In this document: piece by piece, positions 1-8,648 of the stretch
Numbering within the stretch: position 1 is the first letter of the stretch
How the letters are laid out: every line of letters starts with the position of its first letter
The notes under the pieces: model-generated
Told to the model about the DNA's origin: nothing
The model's input: the letters and a program-made list of their open reading frames with translations, nothing else
The model's database searches: none
Assembly: GCA_016195985.1 (NCBI GenBank)
Contig: JACPYP010000029.1
Location: 170,092 to 234,091 of the forward strand
Origin: Acidobacteriota bacterium
GTDB lineage: Bacteria; Acidobacteriota; Holophagae; Holophagales; Holophagaceae
Direction: 5' to 3'
Length of the DNA: 64,000 nucleotides
Made by a program: the position numbers and the translations under genes

Positions 1-1
1 C

Positions 2-130
2 CACATCGTGAGGCGCACGGGCCGGCCTTTCAGCAGTGACTGGAGCTTGCTTTGCAGAATCAGGGACGGGCGGATCGTCGAGTACCGATTCCTGGAAGAT
101 TCCGCGGCCTATGTCGAGGCGAATCGATGA
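2..130 (+). CDS. SnoaL-like / NTF2-fold protein, C-terminal fragment (cut by window edge)
   Basis: This frame is open from base 2 to a TGA at 128-130 and encodes the last 42 residues of a protein ending in RDGRIVEYRFLEDSAAYVEA. That pattern (a strand, then DGRI-E-R, then a D or W and a short C-terminal helix) is typical of SnoaL-like NTF2-fold proteins. The N-terminus lies outside the window, so the activity cannot be assigned. The stop overlaps the ATG of the next gene (ATGA), implying a two-gene operon with translational coupling to the oxidoreductase. It is too short for the ORF track. Confidence 0.6.
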   Translation, partial: HIVRRTGRPFSSDWSLLCRIRDGRIVEYRFLEDSAAYVEANR

Positions 131-1158
131 GAGCGGTCGTCGCTCAATCCACCACCCCAGCAGGGGAAACGGCTGGCCTGATGGACGTGGAACTGCCTGA
201 TCTGAAGCCTGCGGGCAGGGATCTGCGGGTGCGGGTGGAGGCTGTTTCCGTCAACCCAGTGGACATCAAGGTTCGCAGGGGACGGCCCGAGGGGGCCCCT
301 GCCCAGGTGCTCGGATGGGATGCCGCCGGTGTGGTGGTGGACACGGGCACCGCCGCCACGCTTTTCCAGGCCGGGGATGAGGTCTATTTCGCCGGGGATG
401 TGACCCGCCCCGGCTGCAACAGTGAGTTCTGCCTGGTGGATGAACGAATCGTCGCAGGCAAACCGGCGGGGCTGGATTTTGCCGAGGCCGCGGCACTGCC
501 GCTGACCTCCCTCACGGCTTATGAACTGCTGTTCCAGCGGATGCGAATTCCCCTGGGCCAGGCGGGTCGAGGTCAGAACCTCCTGATTGTGGGGGGTGGC
601 GGCGGCGTGGGCTCCATGGCCATCCAATTGGCGAAGGCCATGAGCCGCATGACCGTCATCGCCACTGCGAGCCGCCCGGAAAGCCGGGCCTGGGCCCAGG
701 CCATGGGAGCGGACGAGGTGATTGATCATCGGGGCGACATGGCCGGACAGCTCAAGGCCATGGGGCTCGTGGGGCCGCCCGCCATCCACCACGCCTTTTG
801 TACCGCCGATACGGATCCCTACTTCCCGGTGCTGACCGAGCTGATAGCTCCGCTGGGCAGTTTGGGCTTCATTGTTCCGCCCAAGGCACCCCTGAGCATG
901 GGAGCCCTCCATGCCAAATCCATCACCGTGGCCTGGGAGTTGATGTTCACGCGATCCATGTACGGAACGGCGGACATGGCGGAGCAGGGCCGGATCCTTA
1001 CGGAAGTGGCGTCCCTGTTGAAAGAGGGCCGCATTCGCAGCCCGCTTCACCAGCGATGGGGGCCCATCACCGCCGAGGTGCTGCAGCGGGCCCACCGCCA
1101 AATCGAAAGTGGAGCCACCCTGGGCAAGCTGGTGCTTGAGGGCTGGCCCGCCCGCTGA
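127..1158 (+). CDS. Zinc-type alcohol dehydrogenase-like / NADPH:quinone reductase family oxidoreductase
   Basis: Medium-chain dehydrogenase/reductase of 343 residues. It has an N-terminal GroES-like domain (VEAVSVNPVDIKVRRG), then a Rossmann domain whose dinucleotide loop is GGGGGVGS near residue 155. The usual structural-zinc cysteine cluster is absent, which favours the quinone-oxidoreductase branch, likely NADPH-dependent reduction of quinones or enones. The ORF track starts at 52, but the family starts at the MRAVVAQ methionine (127), which also overlaps the upstream stop as ATGA. The substrate cannot be told from sequence. Pairing with a SnoaL-like gene is common for small stress or detoxification operons. 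Confidence 0.85.
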   Translation: MRAVVAQSTTPAGETAGLMDVELPDLKPAGRDLRVRVEAVSVNPVDIKVRRGRPEGAPAQVLGWDAAGVVVDTGTAATLFQAGDEVYFAGDVTRPGCNSEFCLVDERIVAGKPAGLDFAEAAALPLTSLTAYELLFQRMRIPLGQAGRGQNLLIVGGGGGVGSMAIQLAKAMSRMTVIATASRPESRAWAQAMGADEVIDHRGDMAGQLKAMGLVGPPAIHHAFCTADTDPYFPVLTELIAPLGSLGFIVPPKAPLSMGALHAKSITVAWELMFTRSMYGTADMAEQGRILTEVASLLKEGRIRSPLHQRWGPITAEVLQRAHRQIESGATLGKLVLEGWPAR

Positions 1159-1179
1159 GGGGGTTGGTCTTGAGCGGGC

Positions 1180-1968
1180 CTAATCCTCGGCCTTGGCGGC
1201 TTCCTTCCCCTTGCGGGGGGGGCGCGTGAGGGTGCGCAGGTGCTCCGGCGTGGGCGGGAGGCTGCCCAGATCCAGCGGGCTGAGGCGGTCCGCCAGCAGC
1301 TTCCAGGCTTTGGCCTGGCGGGGCAGGCGCTCGGGCTGGATGACCTCGAAGCCTTGGGCATAGCTGACGAAGGGGGGCATTACCAGGGCGAAGCCCGTGT
1401 AGAGGAAGGCCGGAAGCCGCAGCCAATCCGGCTCCGACTTGGGGCCGGCCGCCGGCGTGGCGAACAGGGGGTGCACGCCGCCGTTGATCCAGAAGCCGTG
1501 GGAGGGCTCGTGCCGGGGATAGACGAAGATCCGGCGCCGGTGCATGAGGGTGAAGGGCCCCACCCGGTGCTGCTCCACCGGGGTGATGCCCGTGCCGTCC
1601 AGGGCGGGGCCGCTGCTGCGCTCCGGATGGCCGACCACTTGCACCACCCGGCGTCCCCCGGCCTTGAGCTTGCGGAAAATGGCCCGCAGTTCCTCTGCCT
1701 CGTCCCCTTCCACGGTGCCCTGGCTGGGCTTGAGGTCTCCCAGCAGGGCCACCTGCTCGGGGGCGTAGTCGTCCATGAGGCTGAAGACGCGCTCCCAGAT
1801 TTCCATCTGGGGTGTGGCGGGCATGGGATCGGGCCGGCGGCGCCGTGCCGCGCCCAGGCCGAAGAAGAGATCCGACAGCACCAGCGTCTTGTGCCGGGGC
1901 AGCCACAGGGCTCTCCGGCTGTCGAGCACCACATCCTCGCTGAGCTGCACCTGCACCGGAACCTCCAA
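1180..1968 (-). CDS. PdeM-like metallophosphoesterase homologue with degenerate metal ligands
   Basis: A 262-residue protein whose layout matches the PdeM (ligase-associated DNA-damage) branch of calcineurin-type phosphoesterases: VLSDLFFG, then LLGDLKPSQG, VVGHPE, a late RHEP, INGGVHP and the C-terminal LRLPAF...MPPF pattern. Family metal ligands are DLH, GD, GNH(D/E) and GHxHP. Here DLH reads DLF, GNHD reads GHPE and GHxHP reads GGVHP, so several ligands are gone. It is probably not a working phosphoesterase, or it has a changed activity. No ligase or helicase partner gene lies beside it. The tail is Lys/Arg/Ala rich. Confidence 0.65.
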   Translation of the reverse strand: MEVPVQVQLSEDVVLDSRRALWLPRHKTLVLSDLFFGLGAARRRRPDPMPATPQMEIWERVFSLMDDYAPEQVALLGDLKPSQGTVEGDEAEELRAIFRKLKAGGRRVVQVVGHPERSSGPALDGTGITPVEQHRVGPFTLMHRRRIFVYPRHEPSHGFWINGGVHPLFATPAAGPKSEPDWLRLPAFLYTGFALVMPPFVSYAQGFEVIQPERLPRQAKAWKLLADRLSPLDLGSLPPTPEHLRTLTRPPRKGKEAAKAED

Positions 1969-2003
1969 CCTTCCATTGGAACACAGGCCGTCCCAGAATC
2001 CGG

Positions 2004-2861
2004 GTGGGGGGTGTCGTGCCGCACGGCCAAGGCCACTATCTGAAGCTGACCTGGCGGGGCGAGGTCCGGCGAGTGCTGGTTCATGACCCCCCAGGGCACG
2101 AAGGACGGAGCCTGCCCCTGGTGCTGGCCCTCCACGGCACCGGCGGCACGGGGCGCATCATGGCGCACCTGTCCGGCCTCAGCCGCCTGGCTGATGAGCG
2201 GGATTTCCGGGTGGCCTACCCCCAGGCCCAGGGCGAGCCGGGTCTGGAGGATCCCGTCCGCGGCGCGGCCTGGAACGCGGGGCCCGGCCTGGGCTGCCCC
2301 CTGCACCCCGGGGCCGACGACACGGCTTTTCTACAGGCCGTGGTGGACCGCGTGGATCAGCATGGTCCCGTGGATTCCCGCCGCATTCACGTGGCCGGGT
2401 TTTCCAACGGCGCCCGCATGGCCCATCGCCTGGCCCTGTCGGCCCCCTGGGTGTCGGCCATCGCCGCGGTGGCCGGGGCGCCCGTGTGGGGTGAGGCGCC
2501 CGCGAGGCCGGTGCCCACCCTGATGTTTCACGGCACCGGGGATCGGCACATTCCCTTCGAGGGCGGGTTGGGCGCCCTGGGCCGCCAGGTTCCGGCCCTG
2601 CCCGCGAGGGAGGCGGCCGCCCGCTGGGCGGCGCTCATGGGCTGCGGGCCTGAGCCCGGAACCGAGGATCTGAACGCCCACCGGCTGGATCTGTGGTCCT
2701 CTGACGCCTGCCAGGTGGGATTCTGGACCGTGGCGGGCATGGGCCATGCCTGGCCCGGGGGGCGGCCCTACGCGCCCGGCGCGGATCTGCCCGCCCCGGA
2801 CCTTTCCGCCGCGCACCTCATTTGGGCCTTTTTCGAGGCCCACCCCCTGGAGAGCCCATGA
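2004..2861 (+). CDS. CE1-type esterase / polyhydroxybutyrate depolymerase-like hydrolase
   Basis: Alpha/beta hydrolase of 285 residues. Visible are the oxyanion-region HGTGG (residues 45-49), nucleophile elbow GFSNGA, an acid-residue loop GTGDRHIPFEG and the catalytic histidine in GHAWPGG. This order is that of the LpqC/PHB-depolymerase-like CE1 esterases, which cleave ester bonds in polymers or feruloyl-type substrates. No clear signal peptide is visible. The start is GTG at 2004; the GTG codons at 2016 and nearby are alternatives because no strong Shine-Dalgarno is visible. The stop overlaps the next gene (ATGA), so the two are coupled. Confidence 0.8.
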   Translation: MGGVVPHGQGHYLKLTWRGEVRRVLVHDPPGHEGRSLPLVLALHGTGGTGRIMAHLSGLSRLADERDFRVAYPQAQGEPGLEDPVRGAAWNAGPGLGCPLHPGADDTAFLQAVVDRVDQHGPVDSRRIHVAGFSNGARMAHRLALSAPWVSAIAAVAGAPVWGEAPARPVPTLMFHGTGDRHIPFEGGLGALGRQVPALPAREAAARWAALMGCGPEPGTEDLNAHRLDLWSSDACQVGFWTVAGMGHAWPGGRPYAPGADLPAPDLSAAHLIWAFFEAHPLESP

Positions 2862-3643
2862 TCGCCCCCTCGAACCATCTTTGGGCGGGGCTGGGCACCG
2901 GGCTGTCCGGGGGCCTGCTGGCCGGCCTTTTCGGCGTCGGCGGAGGCATCGTCATGGTGCCCCTGCTGGGCCTCTTCCTGGGACTGGACCAGCACCGGGC
3001 CCAGGGCGCCACCCTGGCGGCCATGCTGTTACCCACGGGCCTGCCCGCGGTGCTGCAGTACCACCGGCGGGGTGTCCGGAGCAGCCTGCCCCTGGTAGGC
3101 GTGCTCGTCCTGGCCTTCCTCTTCGGCATCACCGGCGGGGCGCTGGTGGCGAACCTCATTTCTTCGGCGGCGCTGCGCTGGGGCTATGCGGGCTTCCTGG
3201 TCTACCTGGCCGTGCGGACCTTCCTGAGGCAGGAGGTAAGCCCCGTGGACCGGGGCGCGACGCCCTTTGATCGGACGGAGCTGTGGACCTGGGGCCTGCC
3301 CAGCGGCCTTCTGGCGGGAGTGGTGTCCGGGTTGACGGGTCTGGGCGGGGCCATGGTGGTGATTCCGTTGCTGGCTTCCAAACTCCGCATGACGCAGCAC
3401 GAAGCCCAGCTCACCAGCCTGATGATGCTGCTGCCGCCCATCGGCCTGCCGGGAGTCTATGTCTACGCCAAGGCCCAGGGCGGCCTGCCCTGGCCGATCA
3501 TCGGGACCGTGGCCGTGGGGTTCGCCGCGGGCAGCTTCGTCGGCGCCCACTGGGCCACCCGCACCCAGGGGGGGCGGTTGAAACAGGTCTATGCGGGCTT
3601 CGTGCTGCTGATGGCCCTCCTGGTGCTGGTGCACCGGTCTTGA
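2858..3643 (+). CDS. Sulfite exporter TauE/SafE family membrane protein
   Basis: A 261-residue integral membrane protein with about eight hydrophobic segments in two halves. The glycine-rich helix GLLAGLFGVGGGIVMVPLL near the N-terminus and the matching GLLAGVVSGLTGLGGAMVVIPLL in the second half are the internal duplication typical of TauE/SafE (DUF81) transporters, which move sulfite, sulfonates or related anions. The start chosen is the ATG at 2858 that overlaps the upstream TGA; the ORF track extends 12 codons further. Substrate unknown. Confidence 0.9.
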   Translation: MIAPSNHLWAGLGTGLSGGLLAGLFGVGGGIVMVPLLGLFLGLDQHRAQGATLAAMLLPTGLPAVLQYHRRGVRSSLPLVGVLVLAFLFGITGGALVANLISSAALRWGYAGFLVYLAVRTFLRQEVSPVDRGATPFDRTELWTWGLPSGLLAGVVSGLTGLGGAMVVIPLLASKLRMTQHEAQLTSLMMLLPPIGLPGVYVYAKAQGGLPWPIIGTVAVGFAAGSFVGAHWATRTQGGRLKQVYAGFVLLMALLVLVHRS

Positions 3644-3651
3644 GGACTCCG

Positions 3652-4272
3652 CTAGATGCGGAAATAGATCACGGCGCTCGCGGCGGGGGAGGTCCAGATG
3701 CCGTAATGGGCCAGGGAGACACGCAGTTCAGCGTCCAGGTGCCGGTTGAAGGTGAAGCCCAGGGAGAGATTCAGGTGGGCCGACACACTGCCGCCGTGGG
3801 CCAGCGACTTCCGGGTGTCGTAGTCGAGGTTGTCCTGGCCAAGAAGGGACAGGCCCGCTCCGGCTCCGAGGTAGGGACCCGTGCCGCCGGACCCCGGGCG
3901 GTACCAGCGGCAGTCGGCGCCGAGGTTGACGATGGACCAAGCCTCGATGGTGCCGCGGTGCGCCACGCCATCCACCACAAGAGGCTGGGAAGCCGGCCTC
4001 ACCTCGCGGGCGGGGATCGGGTGGTAGGTGTAGTCCATTCTTAGGAGAAGGGCCCGGTCGGAGGGAAGGCGAATGAGGTCATGAAACCCGAATCCGCCAC
4101 CGGTCCAGGGCCCGTGGTGGTCCTTTAGCGCAAACTCGCCAAAAAACCTGGTGGCGATGATTTGGCCGCCGAAGCGGTGGGACCAGCCGCGCTCCGAGGC
4201 CTCCTGTCCCTGGGCGGAGAGCCCCGTGGAAAGCAGCAGGGCCTGAGTTAAAGCGAGGATCAGGGTATTCAC
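3652..4272 (-). CDS. Putative outer-membrane beta-barrel protein
   Basis: A 206-residue protein with an N-terminal signal peptide (hydrophobic stretch ending LSAQG). It then has alternating hydrophobic/polar strands rich in Gly and aromatics (GGQIIATRFFGEF, GPYLGAGAGLSLLG, VSAHLNLSLGFTF) and ends in a C-terminal strand VIYFRI, as expected for a small eight-strand porin-like barrel. No specific family is recognised. It converges on the TauE gene, whose stop lies only nine bases away. Confidence 0.6.
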   Translation of the reverse strand: MNTLILALTQALLLSTGLSAQGQEASERGWSHRFGGQIIATRFFGEFALKDHHGPWTGGGFGFHDLIRLPSDRALLLRMDYTYHPIPAREVRPASQPLVVDGVAHRGTIEAWSIVNLGADCRWYRPGSGGTGPYLGAGAGLSLLGQDNLDYDTRKSLAHGGSVSAHLNLSLGFTFNRHLDAELRVSLAHYGIWTSPAASAVIYFRI

Positions 4273-4375
4273 GCATGCTCCCGGGGTGGAGGGAGGCTAG
4301 CGGTCGCGCCTTACGGATTCCTGACGGCGGGCCCCTGTGCCTGTTTGGGCCTGTTTGGGATGAACTGCGGTTTAA

Positions 4376-4410
4376 GGTGCGCGGTTTGTTCCATTCTCGT
4401 CAAACGCACC
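4376..4410. repeat. Bulged hairpin upstream of the DUF4256 gene
   Basis: GGTGC then GCG then GTTTG pairs with CAAACGCACC across a 12-base loop, giving a 10-bp stem with a 3-base bulge. It sits in the 193-base intergenic space between the beta-barrel protein and DUF4256, near a tandem GCCTGTTTGG repeat. There is no U-tract, so terminator function is uncertain. Confidence 0.35.
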
Positions 4411-4465
4411 CGCTAAAATGCGCCTAATCCCAAAGCCACGGTTCCCCCTGCGAGGAGGCTGCTGA

Positions 4466-5011
4466 ATGGAAACCGAAGCAAAGAGCGAATTGATCAGAAC
4501 GCTCAGATCCCGGTTTGAAATGAACACCGGCCGTCACATGGGGATCGAATGGGGCGCGGTGCTGGCAAAACTTGAGGCCAACCCTCAAAAGCTTGAAACC
4601 CTCTTTGACATGGAACGAACCGGCGGGGAGCCGGACGTCATTGGCTATGACGGAAACAAGGATTGTTTCACCTACTGCGATTGCTCGCCGGAAAGCCCCA
4701 GAGGCAGGCGCAGCCTTTGTTACGACCTTGCGGCTTTGGACTCGCGCAAAGAGAACAAGCCCAGGGGCAATGCGGTCGAAATGGCTTCTGTCCTGGGCAT
4801 CGAGATGCTGACGGAAGCGCAGTATCGAAACCTTCAACAGCTCGGAGAATTCGACGTCAAAACCTCGAGCTGGGTCATGACCCCGCCTGGCATCCGCAAT
4901 CTCGGGGGCGCCCTGTTCTGTGACCGCCGGTACGGCCAGGTTTTCGTGTACCACAATGGGGCCGACTCCTACTACGCCGCGCGAGGTTTCCGCGGTTTGA
5001 TCAGCGTGTGA
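4466..5011 (+). CDS. DUF4256 family protein
   Basis: A 181-residue soluble protein matching the DUF4256 pattern along its length: RHMGIEW near residue 23, a GGEPDVIGYD block, the YDLAALDSRKENKP centre and a C-terminal GALFCDRRYGQVFVYHNGADSYYAARGFRG. Function is unknown. The ATG at 4466 follows a strong GAGGAGG Shine-Dalgarno. It is the first of a run of unrelated + strand genes with lower GC than the flanks. Confidence 0.88.
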   Translation: METEAKSELIRTLRSRFEMNTGRHMGIEWGAVLAKLEANPQKLETLFDMERTGGEPDVIGYDGNKDCFTYCDCSPESPRGRRSLCYDLAALDSRKENKPRGNAVEMASVLGIEMLTEAQYRNLQQLGEFDVKTSSWVMTPPGIRNLGGALFCDRRYGQVFVYHNGADSYYAARGFRGLISV

Positions 5012-5038
5012 GCGTTCGCATGCCCTGAGAGGAGTCCT

Positions 5039-5443
5039 ATGGCCAGAGGGAAAACGGTCGCCTTGTACGTTGGCATGGGCCTCGGATCCTTTTGTGTCAT
5101 TGCGGGATGGGCGGTTCGGGATTGGCTTCGGGCCAAAGCCGAGGAGGCCGGGTCGCCCTCCGCTTTTGCAACCCAGATGGCCTTGTCTTCCCTGGAACGC
5201 CGAACCACCGGGAAAGAGGGCGAAGCCCTGTCTTCCGATCAACGGGAGCGGATCCAGCAGGCCATCCTTCGCCTGAGGAGACAATCGTCCCGCTTTGATC
5301 AGGCCAGGACCATGGCACTCTTCACGGTCCTCAGGGAGTACGAGGAACGGGTCAAACGCGAGCATGGCAGGCCCTCGCCAGAATCCGTTCAAGGGTTGAT
5401 CGTCCATTTGGAAGAGCTTGTGCCCCAGGCGAGTTCTCAATGA
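5039..5443 (+). CDS. Hypothetical membrane-anchored protein
   Basis: A 134-residue protein with one N-terminal transmembrane segment (residues about 7-24, VALYVGMGLGSFCVIAGWAV). The rest is a charged, mostly helical domain (LSSDQRERIQQAILRLRRQ and VLREYEERVKREHG). No family recognised. The ATG follows GAGAGGAG. The stop overlaps the next ATG (ATGA at 5440), suggesting it is cotranscribed with the DUF1287 gene. Confidence 0.6.
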   Translation: MARGKTVALYVGMGLGSFCVIAGWAVRDWLRAKAEEAGSPSAFATQMALSSLERRTTGKEGEALSSDQRERIQQAILRLRRQSSRFDQARTMALFTVLREYEERVKREHGRPSPESVQGLIVHLEELVPQASSQ

Positions 5444-6252
5444 ACCCTCATGCCCCTGGGTCCGCATCCGTGCTTGATCTCCGTCGATTTAACGGAATGG
5501 AATCGGATTGCCGGAGGGGTCACGTTATGGTTCGAGGCCGCGCGAGCCAGTGTTACCAGAAACTCAAGACATCCATTCTTAGACGGGAGTCGCCATCGAC
5601 GACCGGGGCCCTGCTTCAGGCGAGACCGTGTCGACCCAGGCGGGTTCCATTGATTACGTGGTTGGGTCAATCCTTGGTGCGAGCCTCGGTCATGGCTCTC
5701 ATCATGCTTGGTTCCACGGGGCTTCTTGCTGGGGTTTCTGGGCTGGACCTGGCGAGCGCAGCAAAGGCCCAGATTGGCGTCACGCGGCACTACGATGGCC
5801 GTTACCAGAAACTGGCCTATCCGGGCGGCGATCTGCCAATGGACTGCGGCGTGTGCAGCGATGTGGTTATCCGCGCCTACCGCCCATTGGGGATCGACCT
5901 TCAGGTTCTCGTGCACGAGGATATGCGGCGTGCCTGGAACGACTATCCGAACCTGTGGCACATGCGGTCGACGGACAGGAACATCGATCACAGGCGAGTC
6001 CCAAACCTTGCCACCTTCTTCAGACGCCATGGCCAGAGTCTTTCCATCCACAAAGATCAGGATGCGTTCCTACCCGGGGATATCGTCACTTGGCAGTTGG
6101 TTTCGGGAGCACCCCATGTCGGCATCGTCTCAAGGGAGCGTTCAAAGACCGGCACCCCGCTGGTTATCCACAACATAGGCTGGGGAGCCATGCTTGAGGA
6201 CCGCCTTTTCGACTTCAAGATCACGGGGCATTATCGTTATCCAAGGGACTAG
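5440..6252 (+). CDS. DUF1287 family secreted protein
   Basis: The C-terminal two thirds carry the DUF1287 fold: AAKAQIGVTRHYDGRYQKLAYPGGD, then the MDCGVCSDVVIRAYR cysteine region, and an HVGIV histidine motif, an arrangement like NlpC/P60-type papain-fold hydrolases. A hydrophobic export signal (MALIMLGSTGLLAGVSG) begins at codon 85, so the functional start may be the ATG at 5692. The first 84 codons are basic and unlike the family, but the ATG at 5440 overlaps the upstream stop, which supports translation from there. Function unknown; a cell-wall or peptide hydrolase is possible. Confidence 0.75.
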   Translation: MNPHAPGSASVLDLRRFNGMESDCRRGHVMVRGRASQCYQKLKTSILRRESPSTTGALLQARPCRPRRVPLITWLGQSLVRASVMALIMLGSTGLLAGVSGLDLASAAKAQIGVTRHYDGRYQKLAYPGGDLPMDCGVCSDVVIRAYRPLGIDLQVLVHEDMRRAWNDYPNLWHMRSTDRNIDHRRVPNLATFFRRHGQSLSIHKDQDAFLPGDIVTWQLVSGAPHVGIVSRERSKTGTPLVIHNIGWGAMLEDRLFDFKITGHYRYPRD

Positions 6253-6327
6253 TCCCCGGCCCTTTCACTTCTGCTTCCGGCCCTCGCCATCGCCTCGATG
6301 CGGGCCCCTCCCGTTCTAGGCGTCTTC

Positions 6328-6957
6328 ATGAATCCTTGGCTCGAAATCCCCCTGGAAGATTATGAAGGGCACATGGGTTTGCCCGCGGTGGCCCAGGCCC
6401 AATTCCTTGCGGAATGTCTTGGCGCCTGCGTCCAACGGTTGAGCCCGGCCAGCGTCGCCGTTTTGGGATGCGCCGGCGGGAATGGGTTCGAAGACCTGCC
6501 GCCGCAGCGCATCCACCGCGTGGTCGGGGTCGATATCAATCCGAGCTATGTGGCGGCCGCGCAGAGCCGCTACAGGGACCGCTTCAAAAAGCTCGATCTC
6601 TACTGTTCGGACCTTCTGTCAGAGGGCTTCGGCTTCGAGCCCGTCGATCTGGTATTCGCGGGCCTTCTCTTCGAGTACGTGGATATCGCCAAGTGCCTAT
6701 CCAAAATCAGGCATTGGCTCCATCCTGGCGGGCACCTCTGCGTCATTCTCCAACTGCCCAGTTCGGCCATCTCAAAGGTCAGCCCTTCGCCATTCCAATC
6801 CTTGGGCAAGCTCAGCAGCCTGATGGCCCTTGTTCCACCTTCCGAATTCGAATCAACGTCCCAGGCCTTTGGCTTTAAAGCCCTAACGAGCAGACAAATT
6901 GCACTGGCCTCCGGAAAGGCCTTCCACGAATGGGTGCTCCAATACCAACCTGCCTGA
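6328..6957 (+). CDS. Class I SAM-dependent methyltransferase
   Basis: A 209-residue Rossmann-type methyltransferase. Motif I is VAVLGCAGGNGFE (around residue 45), followed by VGVDINPSYV at the end of strand beta-2, a DLVFAGLLFEYVD motif IV region and WLHPGGHLCVIL before strand beta-5. Substrate unknown. The start at 6328 (MNPWLEIPLEDYEGHMG) is preferred to the ORF-track ATG at 6298, which adds ten residues without family similarity. It is monocistronic-looking within the accessory run. Confidence 0.8.
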   Translation: MNPWLEIPLEDYEGHMGLPAVAQAQFLAECLGACVQRLSPASVAVLGCAGGNGFEDLPPQRIHRVVGVDINPSYVAAAQSRYRDRFKKLDLYCSDLLSEGFGFEPVDLVFAGLLFEYVDIAKCLSKIRHWLHPGGHLCVILQLPSSAISKVSPSPFQSLGKLSSLMALVPPSEFESTSQAFGFKALTSRQIALASGKAFHEWVLQYQPA

Positions 6958-6997
6958 TCTTGCCCTTGACCGAGACACCCATTTGCGAGGCCATGAC

Positions 6998-7477
6998 ATG
7001 GATTCAAATCTCACCCGTCTCTATGACCATCTGGCGTGGGCCGACCAGGCGATGCTGGCCGCCCTCGACGAGGCTGGGGATCCGAACGAAGAGGCGCGAG
7101 CATTGCTCGCCCACATCGTTTCCGCAGAACACATTTGGCTTTGCCGCATCCAGTCCCGACCCCTTGGGAGGACCACTGCCTGGAGCCACCTCTCCCTGTC
7201 CGAGTGCCGCGCCCTTTCGGCCGAAGTCGTGTCCGGCTACCGAACCCTGATCCAATCCACCCCGGAAAGCGCCTTGAATGCGTCCATCACCTACCGGAGT
7301 TTACAGGGCGCCGAATTCCAGACCCCGTTGAGGGAGATTCTTCTGCACGTCGCCATTCACGGGGCGTATCATCGGGGCCAAATGGCCGCCGTTCTTCGTC
7401 GTTCAGGACTCGAACCCGCAAGCACGGACTTCATCCTGTTCAGCCGCCAAAGCCCCCTCCCTCTTGGACCGGCCTGA
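6998..7477 (+). CDS. DinB family protein
   Basis: A 159-residue four-helix-bundle protein of the DinB/YfiT type. The three metal-binding histidines occur in the expected places: HIVSAEHIW (residues 47-53) and the late HVAIHGAYHRGQ. Members are often metal-dependent thiol transferases or stress proteins of unknown substrate. The start is the ATG at 6998 (MDSNLTRLYDHLAWADQ); the longer ORF-track start overlaps the methyltransferase and adds unrelated residues. Confidence 0.88.
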   Translation: MDSNLTRLYDHLAWADQAMLAALDEAGDPNEEARALLAHIVSAEHIWLCRIQSRPLGRTTAWSHLSLSECRALSAEVVSGYRTLIQSTPESALNASITYRSLQGAEFQTPLREILLHVAIHGAYHRGQMAAVLRRSGLEPASTDFILFSRQSPLPLGPA

Positions 7478-7571
7478 CCTTCCCCGCCACCCGGACGCCG
7501 CCGCATGGCCTTCTGCTCTCCCGGACATATGCGATCCTTCCTCAACCTAACGGTCAACAGGGGGTTTTCAC

Positions 7572-8045
7572 ATGAGCAAGAACGCGATTTGCCTGTGGTA
7601 TGACTGTGACGCCGAAGAAGCCGCCCGCTTCTACACGGAGACCTTTCCAGAGAGCCGCCTCGGCGCCACCTACAAAGCGCCTGCCGACTATCCGAGCGGG
7701 AAGGCTGGCGACACCTTGATCGTGGAGTTTGTCGTCGCCGGAATCCCGTGCATCGGCCTGAATGGCGGGCCTCAATTCAAGCACAGTGAAGCCTTTTCAT
7801 TCCAGGTCCTGACGGAGGATCAGGAAGAAACGGACCGGTACTGGAACGCGATCGTGGGGAACGGCGGCGAGGAAAGCCAATGTGGATGGTGCAAGGACAA
7901 GTGGGGCGTCAGTTGGCAGATCACGCCCCGCATTCTGATCGAGGCGCTGGGCCGGGGCGGTCACGCGGCGAAGCGTGCCTTCGAGGCCATCATGCCCATG
8001 AGGAAAATCGACGTCGCCGCCGTTGAAAGGGCGATAAGCGGCTGA
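7572..8045 (+). CDS. VOC family protein (PhnB / 3-demethylubiquinone methyltransferase-like)
   Basis: A 157-residue protein with the PhnB-like glyoxalase fold. It starts with AICLWYDCDAEEAARFYTETFP, a middle FVVAGIPCIGLNGGP, FSFQVLTEDQEETDRYW and a CGWCKDKWGVSWQITP block near residue 105. These proteins are annotated as 3-demethylubiquinone-9 3-methyltransferases, but the fold is that of the vicinal oxygen chelate superfamily and the activity is usually unproven. Confidence 0.88.
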   Translation: MSKNAICLWYDCDAEEAARFYTETFPESRLGATYKAPADYPSGKAGDTLIVEFVVAGIPCIGLNGGPQFKHSEAFSFQVLTEDQEETDRYWNAIVGNGGEESQCGWCKDKWGVSWQITPRILIEALGRGGHAAKRAFEAIMPMRKIDVAAVERAISG

Positions 8046-8106
8046 AACCCCTATTTCTGCGCTCGCGGTATCCGCGGGCTTCATCGACCTGGCGCATCCC
8101 ACCCTG

Positions 8107-8565
8107 ATGGAGGAACCCTTGAACACGCCCCTTGCCTTCTCGATGGCAGCTCTCGTCTTCATGGTTCCCGCGAAGGCGGGAGACGGGCTTGATGCATTTC
8201 TTAGCCGTGTGAACATCCAGGCCCGCGCCGATATGAACGGGTTCGCGGTCAAGGTGGGCGCCCAATTTGGCGTTCCCGAGGCCCAGGTTCGTGTGGTCCT
8301 TGGCAAGGTTAAAGAACCGGCCGATGCTTTTATGGTCTTTCAACTTGGCCAGATGGCAAGACAGCCCACTGACACCGTGGTGCGCGTCTACCAATCCGGG
8401 AAAGGGCGTGGTTGGGGCGCCCTGGCCAAAGAACTCGGCATCAAACCCGGTTCGGCTGAATTCCATGCCCTCAAGAACGGCGATCTTCATTTTGGAGCGG
8501 CCCATGACGAACAGGCTGACCCAGGCAGAGGGAAGGGCAGGGGCAAAGGCAAGAACAAGCGTTGA
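8107..8565 (+). CDS. Conserved secreted protein with basic C-terminal tail
   Basis: A 152-residue protein with an N-terminal export signal ending near VPAKAG. A compact domain follows, with the pattern FGVPEAQVRVVL...PADAFMVFQLGQMARQPTDTVVRVYQSGKGRGWGALAKELGI, and then a short Gly/Lys/Arg tail (GRGKGRGKGKNKR). The domain resembles small exported proteins of unknown role found in many bacteria; no function is assigned. Its stop overlaps an upstream alternative start of the next ORF, but that gene probably begins further downstream. Confidence 0.65.
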   Translation: MEEPLNTPLAFSMAALVFMVPAKAGDGLDAFLSRVNIQARADMNGFAVKVGAQFGVPEAQVRVVLGKVKEPADAFMVFQLGQMARQPTDTVVRVYQSGKGRGWGALAKELGIKPGSAEFHALKNGDLHFGAAHDEQADPGRGKGRGKGKNKR

Positions 8566-8648
8566 TCGGGCGGGTGGGGTGCCGCCTGGCCGATCCGCTT
8601 CGGCTGGAGCCGCTCGAACCATCTTTGCGGGGCTGTTCGGGGCCGATC

